From contig NZ_LMQR01000001.1 in assembly GCF_001424645.1 (NCBI RefSeq), positions 2,985,857 to 3,049,856 on the forward strand: a stretch of DNA of 64,000 nucleotides. Direction: 5' to 3'. A program made the translations under genes and the position numbers. Below the pieces are notes generated by a model, which was not told the DNA's origin, did not search any database, and saw only the letters and a program-made list of their open reading frames with translations. Origin of the DNA: Frigoribacterium sp. Leaf415 (GTDB taxonomy: Bacteria; Actinomycetota; Actinomycetes; Actinomycetales; Microbacteriaceae). Positions within the stretch are counted from its first letter, which is position 1, and the number at the start of each line of letters is the position of its first letter. This document shows, piece after piece, positions 23,140-32,282 of the stretch.

Positions 23140-23937
23140 CTACATCGTCCGGGTGTTCAGGATGCCGCCGTCGACGTCGAGCAGGGCCCCGTGCACGAAG
23201 GTCGCCTCGTCCGACGCCAGGTAGCGCACCGCGTACGCGATGTCGACGGGACGCACGGGTCGACCGGCCGGAGTGGCCGCGGTCAGGGCGTCGAGGATCG
23301 CCGCCGACTCGGCGTTGCCCGGCGTCGACGTCGCACCGGGCGCGACGCTGTTGACGCGCACGCCGCGGGGGCCGAACTCGGCCGCCCAGGTGCGGGTCAT
23401 CTGCTCGATCGCGGCCTTCGACGCGGTGTACATGGCGCCGAACGGCACCCCGACCCGGGTCATCCACGAGCCGATGTTGACGATCGAGCCCGATCCGCGT
23501 TCGGCCATCGCCGGAGCGAGGGAGCCGACGAGCACGTGCGGCGCGCGGACGTTCGTCGCCAGGATCGCGTCGAGGTCGGCGTCGTCGAGGGCGTCGGTCG
23601 GCATCGTCGGGTAGACGCCGGCGTTGTTGACCAGGATGTCGACACGGCCGCCGAGGACCTCGGTCGCCGTGGCGGCGAAGGTGCGGAGATCGGCGTACGG
23701 GCCGGCGAGGTCGGCGGGCACGGCGTGGGCCGAGCCACCTCGGGCGGTGATCGCGTCGACCACGCGCCGCGCCCGGGCGGCGTCTCGGCCGCTGACGACG
23801 ACGGTGGCACCGGAGGCGGCGAGCACGTGGGCGATCGCCTCGCCGATGCCGCTGGTCGAGCCGGTCACGACGGCGGTGCGACCGGCCAGGCGGTCGTCGG
23901 TGGGAAGGGAGTCGAGGACTTCTTGATTGGACTGCAT
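23140..23937 (-). CDS. SDR-family oxidoreductase
   Basis: A 265-residue classical short-chain dehydrogenase: cofactor motif TGSTSGIG (residues 26-33), NNAG, catalytic Ser in NIGSW, YTASK with Tyr and Lys, and a C-terminal VDGGILNT as in FabG-like enzymes. An Arg in GRDAARARR after strand 2 suggests NADP(H). Substrate unknown. Divergent from a TetR gene with two palindromic operators between them, the usual layout for an inducible detoxifying reductase. Confidence 0.92.
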   Translation of the reverse strand: MQSNQEVLDSLPTDDRLAGRTAVVTGSTSGIGEAIAHVLAASGATVVVSGRDAARARRVVDAITARGGSAHAVPADLAGPYADLRTFAATATEVLGGRVDILVNNAGVYPTMPTDALDDADLDAILATNVRAPHVLVGSLAPAMAERGSGSIVNIGSWMTRVGVPFGAMYTASKAAIEQMTRTWAAEFGPRGVRVNSVAPGATSTPGNAESAAILDALTAATPAGRPVRPVDIAYAVRYLASDEATFVHGALLDVDGGILNTRTM

Positions 23938-23957
23938 GGTCCATTGCTAGCACAGAC

Positions 23958-23973
23958 TGGACCGTCGAGTCCA
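23958..23973. promoter_or_regulatory. TetR operator, site 1
   Basis: TGGACCGTCGAGTCCA, an inverted repeat of TGGAC, 21 bp upstream of the SDR start. Paired with a second site 7 bp away. Confidence 0.75.
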
Positions 23974-23979
23974 CTTTTT

Positions 23980-23997
23980 CTGGACCAGAGGGTCCAG
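23980..23997. promoter_or_regulatory. TetR operator, site 2
   Basis: CTGGACCAGAGGGTCCAG, a 7-bp inverted repeat of the same CTGGAC core. It overlaps the region just before the TAGGCT box of the divergent tetR gene, so the two sites together can repress both promoters. Confidence 0.75.
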
Positions 23998-24015
23998 TCG
24001 GGCTAGGCTCTCCTC

Positions 24016-24624
24016 GTGGACGACACGAAGATCACCGAGCGCGGACGGCTCACCCGCCAGCGGATCATCGACGAGACCGGCCGGCAGATCCTCGCCGCGG
24101 GCATCGGCGGGACGACGCTCGACACCGTGCGGGCCGCGACGCTGACCAGCAAGAGCCAGCTGTTCCACTACTTCCCCGGGGGCAAGACCGAGCTGATCCA
24201 CGAGGTCGCCCAGTGGGAGGGGCGGCAGCTGCTCGAGGCGCAGGAGCCCGAGATCCACGACCTCGGCACCTGGGAGTCGTGGGAGCGCTGGCGCGCCGCC
24301 CTGGTCGAGTACTACATCAGCCTCGGTCGCTGGGCCTGCCCGATCGGCACGCTCGCGGCCCAGGTCGCCGCCACCGACGCCGAGGTCGAGCGCACCGTCA
24401 AGGAGAGCTGGGACGCCTGGCGCGAGCAGCTGGCCACGGGCATCCGGCGCCTGCAGGCCGCGGGGTCGGTCGACGCCTCGGCCGATCCGGTGCGCGTGGC
24501 GACGGCGATCATCGCCGCGATCCAGGGCGGGTTGCTGCTCAGCCAGTCCGAGCGGGCAGGGTGGCCGCTCGAGGCCGCACTCGACCATGCGCTCGGCCCG
24601 TTGCACACGGTCCGCCGCGACTGA
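24016..24624 (+). CDS. TetR-family repressor
   Basis: A 202-residue TetR protein with the DNA-binding domain in TRQRIIDETGRQILAAGIGGTTLDTVRAATLTSKSQLFHYFPGGK and a C-terminal domain of the TetR_C type (WACPIGTLAAQVAATDAEVE). The GTG follows TAGGCT by 6 bases, so translation is leaderless. It should bind the twin TGGAC operators and control itself and the divergent SDR gene. Confidence 0.92.
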   Translation: MDDTKITERGRLTRQRIIDETGRQILAAGIGGTTLDTVRAATLTSKSQLFHYFPGGKTELIHEVAQWEGRQLLEAQEPEIHDLGTWESWERWRAALVEYYISLGRWACPIGTLAAQVAATDAEVERTVKESWDAWREQLATGIRRLQAAGSVDASADPVRVATAIIAAIQGGLLLSQSERAGWPLEAALDHALGPLHTVRRD

Positions 24625-24685
24625 CGCGGGGCGTCCCCGGAGGCCCCCCGCGCCTCCTGCCGCCCTGCTCTCCCCCTCGCCCTGG

Positions 24686-24743
24686 CGAGATGTCACGACG
24701 TGCCGCTCACGTTCGAAGGTGAGCGGCAAGTCGTGACATCTCG
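24686..24743. repeat. 58-bp palindrome, family A copy 2
   Basis: Same architecture and length as 23040-23097, differing at a few bases (CTCACG in place of CTCACC; GGCAAG in place of GGCGCG). It lies between the convergent TetR and GT2-like genes. Confidence 0.9.
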
Positions 24744-24762
24744 ACCGGCAGGGTGGCCCGGC

Positions 24763-25419
24763 CTAGCCGCCGAAGACGACCGCGCGCATCGCGTCGGCGC
24801 CGACCGACGCGTCGCGGTACCGCTGCATCAGCGCGGCGTTGGCGTCGTACTGCGGCCCCTCGCGCACCTCGGCCTGGTGGTGCAGGGCGAAGACCATGCC
24901 CTCGTGTCGGCGCGGGGCCTCGCCGAGCAGGGTGGTGTGGGCGAGGTACCAGGCGGCGTCCTCGAAGCCCCAGCCCCGGAAGCGTTCGTCCTGCCCGCCG
25001 TGACTGCGCCACGAGGAGGCGCGGGTCACGTAGACCCCCGAGCAGGCCCCGCGGACGAGCTCGAAGTCGCACCGCTCGAGGGGGGTGCCCGCGGCCGCCT
25101 GCGCGGTGCCGTCGCGTCCCAGCCAGTGGTACTCGGTGTAAGGGAGGTGCACCCGGCCGCTCGTGCGCGCCGCCTCGATCGCCGCGAGCAGGGGCTCGCG
25201 TTGCGGCAGGGTGTCGGCGTCGCCGATCACGGCGACCTCGTCGTCGGCCAGGCCGGCCACGCCGAGGTTGCGGCACTGCGCGAGGTTGAACACCGGGTCG
25301 GGGGAGTCGATCGTGCGGATCTCGGCCTCGGGCAGGGCCTCGGCGTACCAGTCGCGCACGACCTCGAACGCCGCCACGCGACTGGGTTGCGGACGCCAGG
25401 GGAGCACGACGGTGACCAT
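24763..25419 (-). CDS. GT-A type glycosyltransferase (galactosyltransferase-like)
   Basis: A 218-residue protein with a GT-A fold: MVTVVLPWRPQPSRVAAFEVV at the start, NLAQCRNLGVAGLADDEVAVIGDADT with a DxD metal motif (GDADT), and GVYVTRASSWRSHGGQDERFRGWGFEDAAW near the acceptor side, as in bacterial galactosyltransferase-C domains. No membrane segment. TAGGCT lies 7 bases before the ATG, so it is leaderless. Acceptor unknown; flanked on both sides by family A palindromes. Confidence 0.8.
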   Translation of the reverse strand: MVTVVLPWRPQPSRVAAFEVVRDWYAEALPEAEIRTIDSPDPVFNLAQCRNLGVAGLADDEVAVIGDADTLPQREPLLAAIEAARTSGRVHLPYTEYHWLGRDGTAQAAAGTPLERCDFELVRGACSGVYVTRASSWRSHGGQDERFRGWGFEDAAWYLAHTTLLGEAPRRHEGMVFALHHQAEVREGPQYDANAALMQRYRDASVGADAMRAVVFGG

Positions 25420-25440
25420 CCCGCGAGCCTACTGGCCTGC

Positions 25441-25498
25441 CGAGATGTCACGACTCGCCGCTCACGCCCGAAGGTGAGCGGCATGTCGTGACATCTCG
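25441..25498. repeat. 58-bp palindrome, family A copy 3
   Basis: The third 58-bp copy (CGAGATGTCACGAC ... GTCGTGACATCTCG), with GCCC in place of TTCG at the centre. Here it sits between two minus-strand genes, 22 bp upstream of the GT start and 49 bp after the ROK stop, so it is not restricted to convergent gaps. Confidence 0.9.
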
Positions 25499-25546
25499 CA
25501 CGGAAGGGCCCGGCAGCAGGGCCCGGGCAGCAGGGCCGATCAGACC

Positions 25547-26908
25547 TCAGGAGGCGCGGGTCGCGTCCGCCGCACCCGGCAGCGTCAGCTCGAGTGCGTG
25601 GCCGCGCACGTGCGCCAGGGCACGCTCGACGGCGCCCGTGGTCACGACCGCGTCGCCCAGTGTCGAGGCGACGACCTCGGGCGCGGCCCGGTGCGTGAAC
25701 CGGCTGAGCCACGGGGTCGTCCGCTCGAGCAGCAGGCCGATCGAGGGTGCCACGGCCCCGGCGACGACGATGCGGTCGACGTCGAGCATGCCGCTGAGCA
25801 CGGCGCAGACGCGTCCGAACCGTTCGGCCATGCGCTCGACCAGGCGCAGGGCGGCCGGGTCGCCCGCGTCGGCGGCGGCGAGCACGGCCGCCGCGTCGAG
25901 CCGATCGAGCGGCACCGCCCACAACGGAGACGACTCGGGCACCGTGCCGAGTGCCCGGGCGGCCCGGGCCCAGTCCCGCAGCACGGCGCCGATCCCGTCC
26001 GCCGAACCGACGCCGTCGACCAGGTCGAGGAGGCGCATCTCGCCCGCGGCACCGCGGTTGCCCCGCACGAGGGCTCCGTCGAGCACGAACCCGGCGCCGA
26101 AGCGCTCGCCGGCCAGCAGGGTCACGAACGAGGGCCCCGCCCCACCGTCGCCGCGCACGCCGGCACCGCGCACGCCGGCGCCGGCGCCAGCGTCGCTTGC
26201 ATCGCCAGCGTCGCTTGCATCGCCAGCGTCGCCAGCCGCACTCGCGGCACCAGCGCGCCGCACGCCGCCGACCTCGCGCGCCGCGGCCTCGGCGACCGCC
26301 GCGAGGTTCGCGTCGTTCTCGACGACGACGGCCCAGCCGCGCGGGGCGAACAGGCCGACGTAGTCCGGGTTCATCAGCTCCCAGAAGTCGGCGCCGGCCT
26401 CGACCGGTGACCGGCCCTCGGCGTCGGTGGGGGCCGGGACGCCGACGGTCACGGCGAGCACGTCGTCGTCGGCGAGCGAGGCCGAGGCGAGGGTGTCGTC
26501 GACCAGGGCCGACACGATGCGTCGGCGGTCGTCGGCCGAGCCGCAGGGGTCGATGCGGCGGACGGCCCGCGCGAGCACGTCGCCCCGCAGGTCGGCCACG
26601 ACGGCGGTGAGCTGGTGCTGGCCGGCGTCGACTCCGACGACGTGCCCGGCGGAACGGGCCAGGGCGTAGCGCCGCGCGGGGCGGCCCTTGCGGTACTCGC
26701 CGGTCGAGCGGGCGTCGGCGAGCGAGACCATCCAGCCGTGGTCGATGAGGTCGTCGCAGACCCCGAGCACAGTGGACCGGGTCAGTCCGGTGAGGGCGAT
26801 CAGGTCGCTCGCCGTGACGGCGTCGACGGACCACGCGTGCCGCAGCACCTCGGCCGCGTTCATGCGGCGCAGCAGGCTCGGCGACGACACCCCGGTGCTC
26901 AGCGCCAC
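25547..26908 (-). CDS. ROK-family repressor of the alpha-glucoside locus
   Basis: A 453-residue ROK regulator: N-terminal winged helix (AEVLRHAWSVDAVTASDLIALTGLTRSTVLGV), then the ROK ATPase-like fold (VVGVDAGQHQLTAVVADLRG, VTVGVPAPTD, WAVVVENDANLAAVAEA). An in-frame Gly/Asp/Ser/Ala repeat (about residues 220-245) interrupts it. The GTG at 26908 is chosen because GAGGAGG lies 7 bases upstream, again within the dispersed word; the frame stays open to 27085 but that part lacks family sequence. Divergent from the binding protein and permease genes, so it is the likely local regulator. Confidence 0.86.
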   Translation of the reverse strand: MALSTGVSSPSLLRRMNAAEVLRHAWSVDAVTASDLIALTGLTRSTVLGVCDDLIDHGWMVSLADARSTGEYRKGRPARRYALARSAGHVVGVDAGQHQLTAVVADLRGDVLARAVRRIDPCGSADDRRRIVSALVDDTLASASLADDDVLAVTVGVPAPTDAEGRSPVEAGADFWELMNPDYVGLFAPRGWAVVVENDANLAAVAEAAAREVGGVRRAGAASAAGDAGDASDAGDASDAGAGAGVRGAGVRGDGGAGPSFVTLLAGERFGAGFVLDGALVRGNRGAAGEMRLLDLVDGVGSADGIGAVLRDWARAARALGTVPESSPLWAVPLDRLDAAAVLAAADAGDPAALRLVERMAERFGRVCAVLSGMLDVDRIVVAGAVAPSIGLLLERTTPWLSRFTHRAAPEVVASTLGDAVVTTGAVERALAHVRGHALELTLPGAADATRAS

Positions 26909-26988
26909 CCGCGCCTCCTCGTGCTGTGGCCGGTGTCTCGCGACACGGCGGATCTTTTCGACGACGACCCATGGTGCCACGACCCGAA

Positions 26989-27022
26989 TTGATCTAGGGT
27001 CTAAATCTACACACCAGATCAA
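26989..27022. promoter_or_regulatory. Inverted repeat in the ROK / ABC intergenic region
   Basis: TTGATCT at 26989-26995 and AGATCAA at 27016-27022 are exact inverted halves 20 bp apart, enclosing AT-rich promoter-like sequence (TAGGGTCTAAATCTACAC). A plausible operator for the ROK protein, covering both divergent promoters. Confidence 0.5.
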
Positions 27023-27069
27023 CTCGGTCCCGACGCTGTCGTCGGGGTCGCGACCCGGGAGACGACGAC

Positions 27070-28356
27070 GTGCCCACACCCCCACTGCCCTCCGGTGCCG
27101 GCCTCAGCCGACGCACCCTCCTCGGCGGGATCGGTGCCGCCGGGGCGGCGCTCCTCCTCGCCGGCTGCGCTCCGTCCGGCTCGGGCCGCGGGCGCACCGA
27201 GATCACCTTCTACGCGACCAAGCCCGAGGCGATCCCGTACTTCTCCGACCTGGTCTCGCGGTTCAACGAGTCCCAGTCGGCGGTCCGGGTGATCCACGAC
27301 TCGACCTCGGGCATCTCGGCCGGCTTCGTCCGGGGCAACCCGCCCGACGTCGCGGCCTTCACGTACAACCTCGAGATGGCCCGCTTCATGGAGCGCGGGG
27401 CGCTGAGCGACCTGGGCGACCTGCCCGAGGCGGGCACGATCCGCCCCGAGGTGCAGAGCCTCGTCGACCAGTACGCGACCTACCCCGGCCGGACGAGCGT
27501 GCTGCCGTACTCGATCACGGCGGCGTCGGTGATCTACAACCAGCAGATCTTCGCCGACCTCGGGGTCGAGGTGCCGACCACGTGGGACGAGTTCCTGGCC
27601 GCGTGCGACACCTTCACGGCGGCCGGCGTCACGCCGATCTACAGCACCTTCCGCGAACCGTGGACCGTCGCGCAGGGCCTGTTCGACTACACGACCGGCG
27701 GCTCGCTCGACGTCGCGGCCTTCTACGAGAAGATGAACGCCGAGGGCACGAGCGTCGGCCAGGGCGGCTCGGTCTCGTTCGAGAAGGACTTCCGCGAACC
27801 CGTCGAGCGCATGGTGCAGCTCGGCCGGCTGTCGAACGACAACCGCAACAGCCGCGGCTACGGCGACGGAAACCTCGCCATGGCCCAGGGCGAGGCGGCG
27901 ATGCTCATGCAGGGGCCGTGGGCACTCGGTGAGATCACGAAGGCGAACCCCGAGGCGAAGGTCGGCACGTTCCCCCTGCCGATGACCGACGACCCGGCCG
28001 ACCGCAAGGTGCGGGTCAACCTCGACCTGGCCCTGTGGGTGCCCGAGCAGTCGCGCAAGCAGGACGCCGCCCGCGAGTTCCTGACCTATCTCATGCAGCC
28101 CGAGATCCAGGACGCCTACAACCGGGACTTCCTGGCGTTCGGCACCACGAGGTCGGCCCCCGCCGTGACCGACGAGCGCATCGTCGGCATGCAGAGCTAC
28201 TACGACGACGCGCGGTTCTACCAGGGGGCCTCCAAGGCGATCCCGCTGACGATCCCCGCCGAGAACTACGTGCAGGGCATCGTCACGGGCGCCAGCGTCG
28301 AGGGCACTCTCCGCACCATGGACGCCGACTGGCGCCGTCTGGCGCTCCGCGCATGA
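27070..28356 (+). CDS. ABC sugar-binding lipoprotein
   Basis: A 428-residue extracellular solute-binding protein of family 1. The N-terminus has a twin-arginine motif (SRRTLLGG) and a lipobox (LLLAGC), so it is likely Tat-exported and lipid-anchored. The mature part reads EITFYATKPEAIPYFSDLVS, with LPYSITAASVIYNQQIFADLG and GEAAMLMQGPWALGE as in alpha-glucoside and maltose binding proteins. GTG at 27070 with GGGAG upstream. It heads an operon with two permeases and an alpha-glucosidase; the ATPase is not encoded here and is probably the shared MsiK-type subunit. Confidence 0.92.
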   Translation: MPTPPLPSGAGLSRRTLLGGIGAAGAALLLAGCAPSGSGRGRTEITFYATKPEAIPYFSDLVSRFNESQSAVRVIHDSTSGISAGFVRGNPPDVAAFTYNLEMARFMERGALSDLGDLPEAGTIRPEVQSLVDQYATYPGRTSVLPYSITAASVIYNQQIFADLGVEVPTTWDEFLAACDTFTAAGVTPIYSTFREPWTVAQGLFDYTTGGSLDVAAFYEKMNAEGTSVGQGGSVSFEKDFREPVERMVQLGRLSNDNRNSRGYGDGNLAMAQGEAAMLMQGPWALGEITKANPEAKVGTFPLPMTDDPADRKVRVNLDLALWVPEQSRKQDAAREFLTYLMQPEIQDAYNRDFLAFGTTRSAPAVTDERIVGMQSYYDDARFYQGASKAIPLTIPAENYVQGIVTGASVEGTLRTMDADWRRLALRA

Positions 28357-28451
28357 GCGCGATCGACGGCGCGGGCCGCGCCACGGCACGCACCACGGGC
28401 CGCACCGCGGGCTCCGCCACCCCGACCACCGCCCGAGTCGAAGGAGACCCG

Positions 28452-29390
28452 ATGGCCACCACCACCCCCACGGCCGCGCGAGGCGCCCGCGCCTCGCTGA
28501 GCGGCAGCACGGCCGGCAACCCCCGGCGTCGCGGCAAGCGCGTCGACCCGGTCTTCTACTTCTTCCTCGTGCCGACGCTCGTCCTGTTCTCGCTGGCGAT
28601 CACGCTGCCGGCCGTGATGGGAGTCTTCTACAGCTTCACGAACTCGATCGGCTTCGGCGAGTTCGACATGGTCGGCATCACGAACTACCTCGCGATGGCG
28701 ACCGACCCGGCGATCCTCGGCTCGTACGGCTTCACGATGGGATTCGCGCTGGTCACGGTGATCGCCGTCAACGTCGTCGCGCTGCTGCTGGCGATCGGCC
28801 TCACCTCGCAGATCAAGGCGAAGACGGCGCTGCGGGCCGTGTTCGTGATCCCGATGGTCATCTCGGGCATCATCATCGCGTTCGTCTTCCAGTTCCTCTT
28901 CTCGAACTCGTTGCCCGCCCTCGGCGCCTCGCTCGGCATCCCGGGGCTGCAGGACAGCATCCTCGCGAACGCCGACACCGCCTGGATCGGCATCGTCGTC
29001 GTGACCGCGTGGCAGGCGATCCCGAGCACGTTGCTGATCTACATCGCGGGCCTGCTCGCCATCCCCGGCGAGGTCTACGAGGCGAGCAGCCTCGACGGCG
29101 CCTCGGGCTGGAAGCAGCTGCGGTCGATCACGCTGCCGCTCATCGCGGGCTACGTCCTGATCAACACGATCATCGGCTTCAAGAACTTCCTGAACTCGTA
29201 CGACATCATCGTCGGCCTGACGAACGGCGGCCCCGGCACGTCGACCCGCAGCATCGCGATGACGATCTTCACGGGCTTCACCGGTGGCGACTACGCCTAC
29301 CAGATGGCCAACGCGACCATCTTCTTCGTGATCGCCGTCGCGATCGCGCTCGTCCAACTCCGGATCACCCGCGGAAAGGCGGCCGTCTGA
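28452..29390 (+). CDS. ABC sugar permease 1
   Basis: A 312-residue permease of the MalF class with about six helices and the EAA loop EASSLDGASGWKQLRSITLPLI. The ATG at 28452 has a strong AAGGAG 6 bases upstream; an ATG at 28353, overlapping the binding-protein stop, would add 33 Ala/Thr-rich residues and is less likely. Overlaps the next permease by one base. Confidence 0.92.
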   Translation: MATTTPTAARGARASLSGSTAGNPRRRGKRVDPVFYFFLVPTLVLFSLAITLPAVMGVFYSFTNSIGFGEFDMVGITNYLAMATDPAILGSYGFTMGFALVTVIAVNVVALLLAIGLTSQIKAKTALRAVFVIPMVISGIIIAFVFQFLFSNSLPALGASLGIPGLQDSILANADTAWIGIVVVTAWQAIPSTLLIYIAGLLAIPGEVYEASSLDGASGWKQLRSITLPLIAGYVLINTIIGFKNFLNSYDIIVGLTNGGPGTSTRSIAMTIFTGFTGGDYAYQMANATIFFVIAVAIALVQLRITRGKAAV

Positions 29391-30316
29391 TGGCGAACAC
29401 CGCACTCGTCACCCCGGCCGCTTCGCCGGCCCCCACCCCGGGAGGCGCGGGTCGCGACGCCGACGCCGTCACCCGTCGTCGACGCGGTCGCGTCGGTCGG
29501 GAACGTCCGAACCGTCTCGTCACCGCGCTGCTCGTGCTCGGCACGATCACCGTGCTGATCCCGATCTACGTCACCATCACGATGTCGCTCAAGACGACGG
29601 CGCAGGCCGTCGACGGCAACGCGTTCAGCCTGCCGGCACCGATCGACTTCTCGAACTTCGCGACCGCCTGGCAGCTGACCGACTTCCCGCGGGCGTTCGG
29701 CATCTCGACCCTGGTCACGGCGGCGACCGTCGTCGGCACGGTGGTGCTCGCGTCGATGGCGTCGTACGCGATCTCGCGCAACTGGGACCGCAAGCTGTTC
29801 CGCTTCTCGTTCTTCTACCTGCTCGCCGCGATGTTCCTGCCGTTCCCGGTGGTCGCGCTGTCGCAGATCAAGCTGACCGGCATCGTCGGCCTCGACAACC
29901 CCGCCGGCGTCGCCTTGCTGCACGTCATGTTCCAGCTGTCGTTCTCGATCCTGCTGTTCACGGCGTTCCTGCGGTCGTTGCCCGAAGAGCTGGAAGAGAG
30001 CGCGCGGCTCGACGGCGCCACCACGTGGCAGGTCTTCTGGCGCCTGGTCTTCCCGCTGCTCGCTCCGATGAGCGCCACGGTCGGCATCTTCGCCTTCCTG
30101 GCCTCGTGGAACGACTTCGCGATGCCGTCGCTGATCACGGCCGACCCGTCGCTGCAGACCCTGCCGGTGTTGCAACAGATCTTCCAGACGCAGTTCAGCA
30201 ACAACTACAACGTCGCCTTCGCCTCGTACCTCATGGCGATGGCCCCCGCGATCGTCGTCTACCTCTTCACCCAGCGCTGGGTGATGGCGGGCGTGACGCA
30301 GGGCGCGATCAAGTAG
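29390..30316 (+). CDS. ABC sugar permease 2
   Basis: A 308-residue MalG-class permease. A basic N-terminal tail containing the dispersed word (encoding GGAGR) precedes six helices. The EAA loop is EESARLDGATTWQVFWRLVFPLL. The start shares one base with the previous stop (TGATG). It forms the membrane channel with permease 1. Confidence 0.92.
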   Translation: MANTALVTPAASPAPTPGGAGRDADAVTRRRRGRVGRERPNRLVTALLVLGTITVLIPIYVTITMSLKTTAQAVDGNAFSLPAPIDFSNFATAWQLTDFPRAFGISTLVTAATVVGTVVLASMASYAISRNWDRKLFRFSFFYLLAAMFLPFPVVALSQIKLTGIVGLDNPAGVALLHVMFQLSFSILLFTAFLRSLPEELEESARLDGATTWQVFWRLVFPLLAPMSATVGIFAFLASWNDFAMPSLITADPSLQTLPVLQQIFQTQFSNNYNVAFASYLMAMAPAIVVYLFTQRWVMAGVTQGAIK

Positions 30317-30392
30317 GCGTCCGTCGGGGGCGCGACCCGCGCCTCCTGACCTTCCGGACAACCCACCACCACCGAGAGGACCCCGCTCCACG

Positions 30393-32084
30393 ATGACCGA
30401 CACGCTCCGCACCGCACCCTCGACCGAGCTGCTGACCGACGACCCGACCTGGTGGCGCCAGGCGGCGGTCTACCAGATCTACCCCCGCAGCTTCGCCGAC
30501 TCGAACGGCGACGGCATCGGCGACCTGCCCGGCATCACGGCGGCGGTGCCCTACCTGCAGCAGTTGGGCGTCGACGCGGTCTGGCTGAGTCCGTTCTATC
30601 CGTCGGCCCTCGCCGACGGCGGCTACGACGTCGACGACTACCGCGACGTCGACCCCAAGATCGGCACGCTGGCGCAGTTCGACGAGATGATCGACGCGCT
30701 GCACACCGCCGGCATCCGCGTGATCGCCGACCTCGTGCCGAACCACTCGTCCGACCGGCACGTCTGGTTCCGGGAGGCGCTGGCCGCCCCCGCGGGATCG
30801 CCCGCCCGGGCGCGCTACATCTTCCGCGACGGTCTCGGCGAGTCCGGCGAGCTGCCGCCCTCGGACTGGACGTCGATCTTCGGCGGCCCGGCCTGGACCC
30901 GCGTCGCCGACGGCCAGTGGTACCTGCACTCGTTCGCCAGCGAGCAGCCCGACTGGGACTGGGACAACCCGGAGGTGCGCGAGGACTTCCTGACCACGCT
31001 GCGGTTCTGGTCGGACCGCGGCGTCGACGGGTTCCGCGTCGACGTGGCCCACGGGCTGGCGAAGAGCCTGCCCGAGGTGCTGCCGTCCAGGGCCGAGCTC
31101 GACGCGCTGCCGAAGGCCGACGGCGACCACCCGCTGTGGGACCGCGACGAGGTGCACGAGATCTACGCCACGTGGCGCGAGGTGTTCGACGAGTACGACC
31201 CGCCGCGCATCGCCGTGGCCGAGGCCTGGGTCGAGCCGTCGCGTCGTGCCCGCTATGCCAGCGCCGAGGGGCTGGGCCAGGCGTTCAACTTCGACCTGCT
31301 CGAGGCCGACTTCGACGCCACGCAGTTCCACGACATCATCACCTACAACCTCGACGCGGCCGACGCCTCGGGGTCGTCGACGACGTGGGTGTTCTCGAAC
31401 CACGACGTCGTCCGCCACGCGACCCGTTACGGCCTGCCCGCCCTCGACGGTCGTGACGTCAAGCAGGGCGCCGAGTGGCTGCTCTCGGGCGGCACCTCGC
31501 CCGAGGTCGACGTCGAGACCGGCCTGCGTCGGGCCCGTGCGGCGTCGCTGTTCATGCTCGGGCTGCCCGGGTCGGCCTACGTCTACCAGGGTGAGGAGCT
31601 CGGGCTGCCCGAGGTCGCCGACATCCCCGCCGACGAGCGCCAGGACCCGTCGTTCTTCCGCAACCCCGGCGTCGACATCGGCCGCGACGGCTGCCGCGTG
31701 CCGCTGCCGTGGACCCGGTCGGGCTCGTCGTTCGGCTTCGGCCCGGGCGACGCCCACCTGCCGCAGCCGAGCTGGTTTGGCGAGTACTCGGTCGAGGCCG
31801 AGGAAGCCGACGCGACGTCGACGCTCGCGCTCTACCGTGCGGCCCTCGCCGCGCGGCGCGACCTGCAGACCGACGAGACGCTGGAGTGGCTGCCCGTCGA
31901 CGGTCGCGACGACGTGCTGCACTTCGTCCGTCCCGGCGGATGGCACGTGGTGTGCGTGTTCGGCACCGAGCCCGTCGACCTGGCCGCGCTCGGGCTGGGC
32001 TCGGGCGAGGTGCTGGTCGCGAGCGGGCCGCTGACTGACGCCGGGCAGCTGCCGGGCGAGACGGCGGCCTGGGTGCGCGGCTGA
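30393..32084 (+). CDS. GH13 alpha-glucosidase
   Basis: A 563-residue alpha-amylase-superfamily enzyme of the oligo-1,6-glucosidase/alpha-glucosidase subgroup. Conserved regions: DLVPNHSSD, GFRVDVAHG with nucleophile Asp217, the general acid Glu277 in AEAWVEP, and SNHD with Asp338. The N-terminus reads WWRQAAVYQIYPRSFADSNGDGIGDL. No signal peptide, so it hydrolyses imported alpha-glucosides. It is the last gene of the transporter operon, 76 bp after the permease, with GAGAGGA upstream. Expected length for the family. Confidence 0.95.
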   Translation: MTDTLRTAPSTELLTDDPTWWRQAAVYQIYPRSFADSNGDGIGDLPGITAAVPYLQQLGVDAVWLSPFYPSALADGGYDVDDYRDVDPKIGTLAQFDEMIDALHTAGIRVIADLVPNHSSDRHVWFREALAAPAGSPARARYIFRDGLGESGELPPSDWTSIFGGPAWTRVADGQWYLHSFASEQPDWDWDNPEVREDFLTTLRFWSDRGVDGFRVDVAHGLAKSLPEVLPSRAELDALPKADGDHPLWDRDEVHEIYATWREVFDEYDPPRIAVAEAWVEPSRRARYASAEGLGQAFNFDLLEADFDATQFHDIITYNLDAADASGSSTTWVFSNHDVVRHATRYGLPALDGRDVKQGAEWLLSGGTSPEVDVETGLRRARAASLFMLGLPGSAYVYQGEELGLPEVADIPADERQDPSFFRNPGVDIGRDGCRVPLPWTRSGSSFGFGPGDAHLPQPSWFGEYSVEAEEADATSTLALYRAALAARRDLQTDETLEWLPVDGRDDVLHFVRPGGWHVVCVFGTEPVDLAALGLGSGEVLVASGPLTDAGQLPGETAAWVRG

Positions 32085-32282
32085 GGTCGGCCGTTCCCGG
32101 GGGTGGGCTGACGCCGGTCTGGTTGCGCGGCTGGGGTCGGTCGTCCCCGGGGCGGTGCCCCGCGCCTCCTGGATGCTGAGCGGGCGTGTTCGTGGTCGGC
32201 GGGCGTCTTCGGACGCCCGCCCGCCGCGGACCCGCCCGCTTCTGCGTGCGGGTCCGCCGCCGGCCGGGAGGTTCGGTGCCGG

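Noticed and set aside
26909..27085. Longer N-terminus for the second ROK regulator
   Set aside because: The extra 59 codons cross the divergent promoter and operator and lack family sequence; GTG at 26908 has a strong ribosome site.
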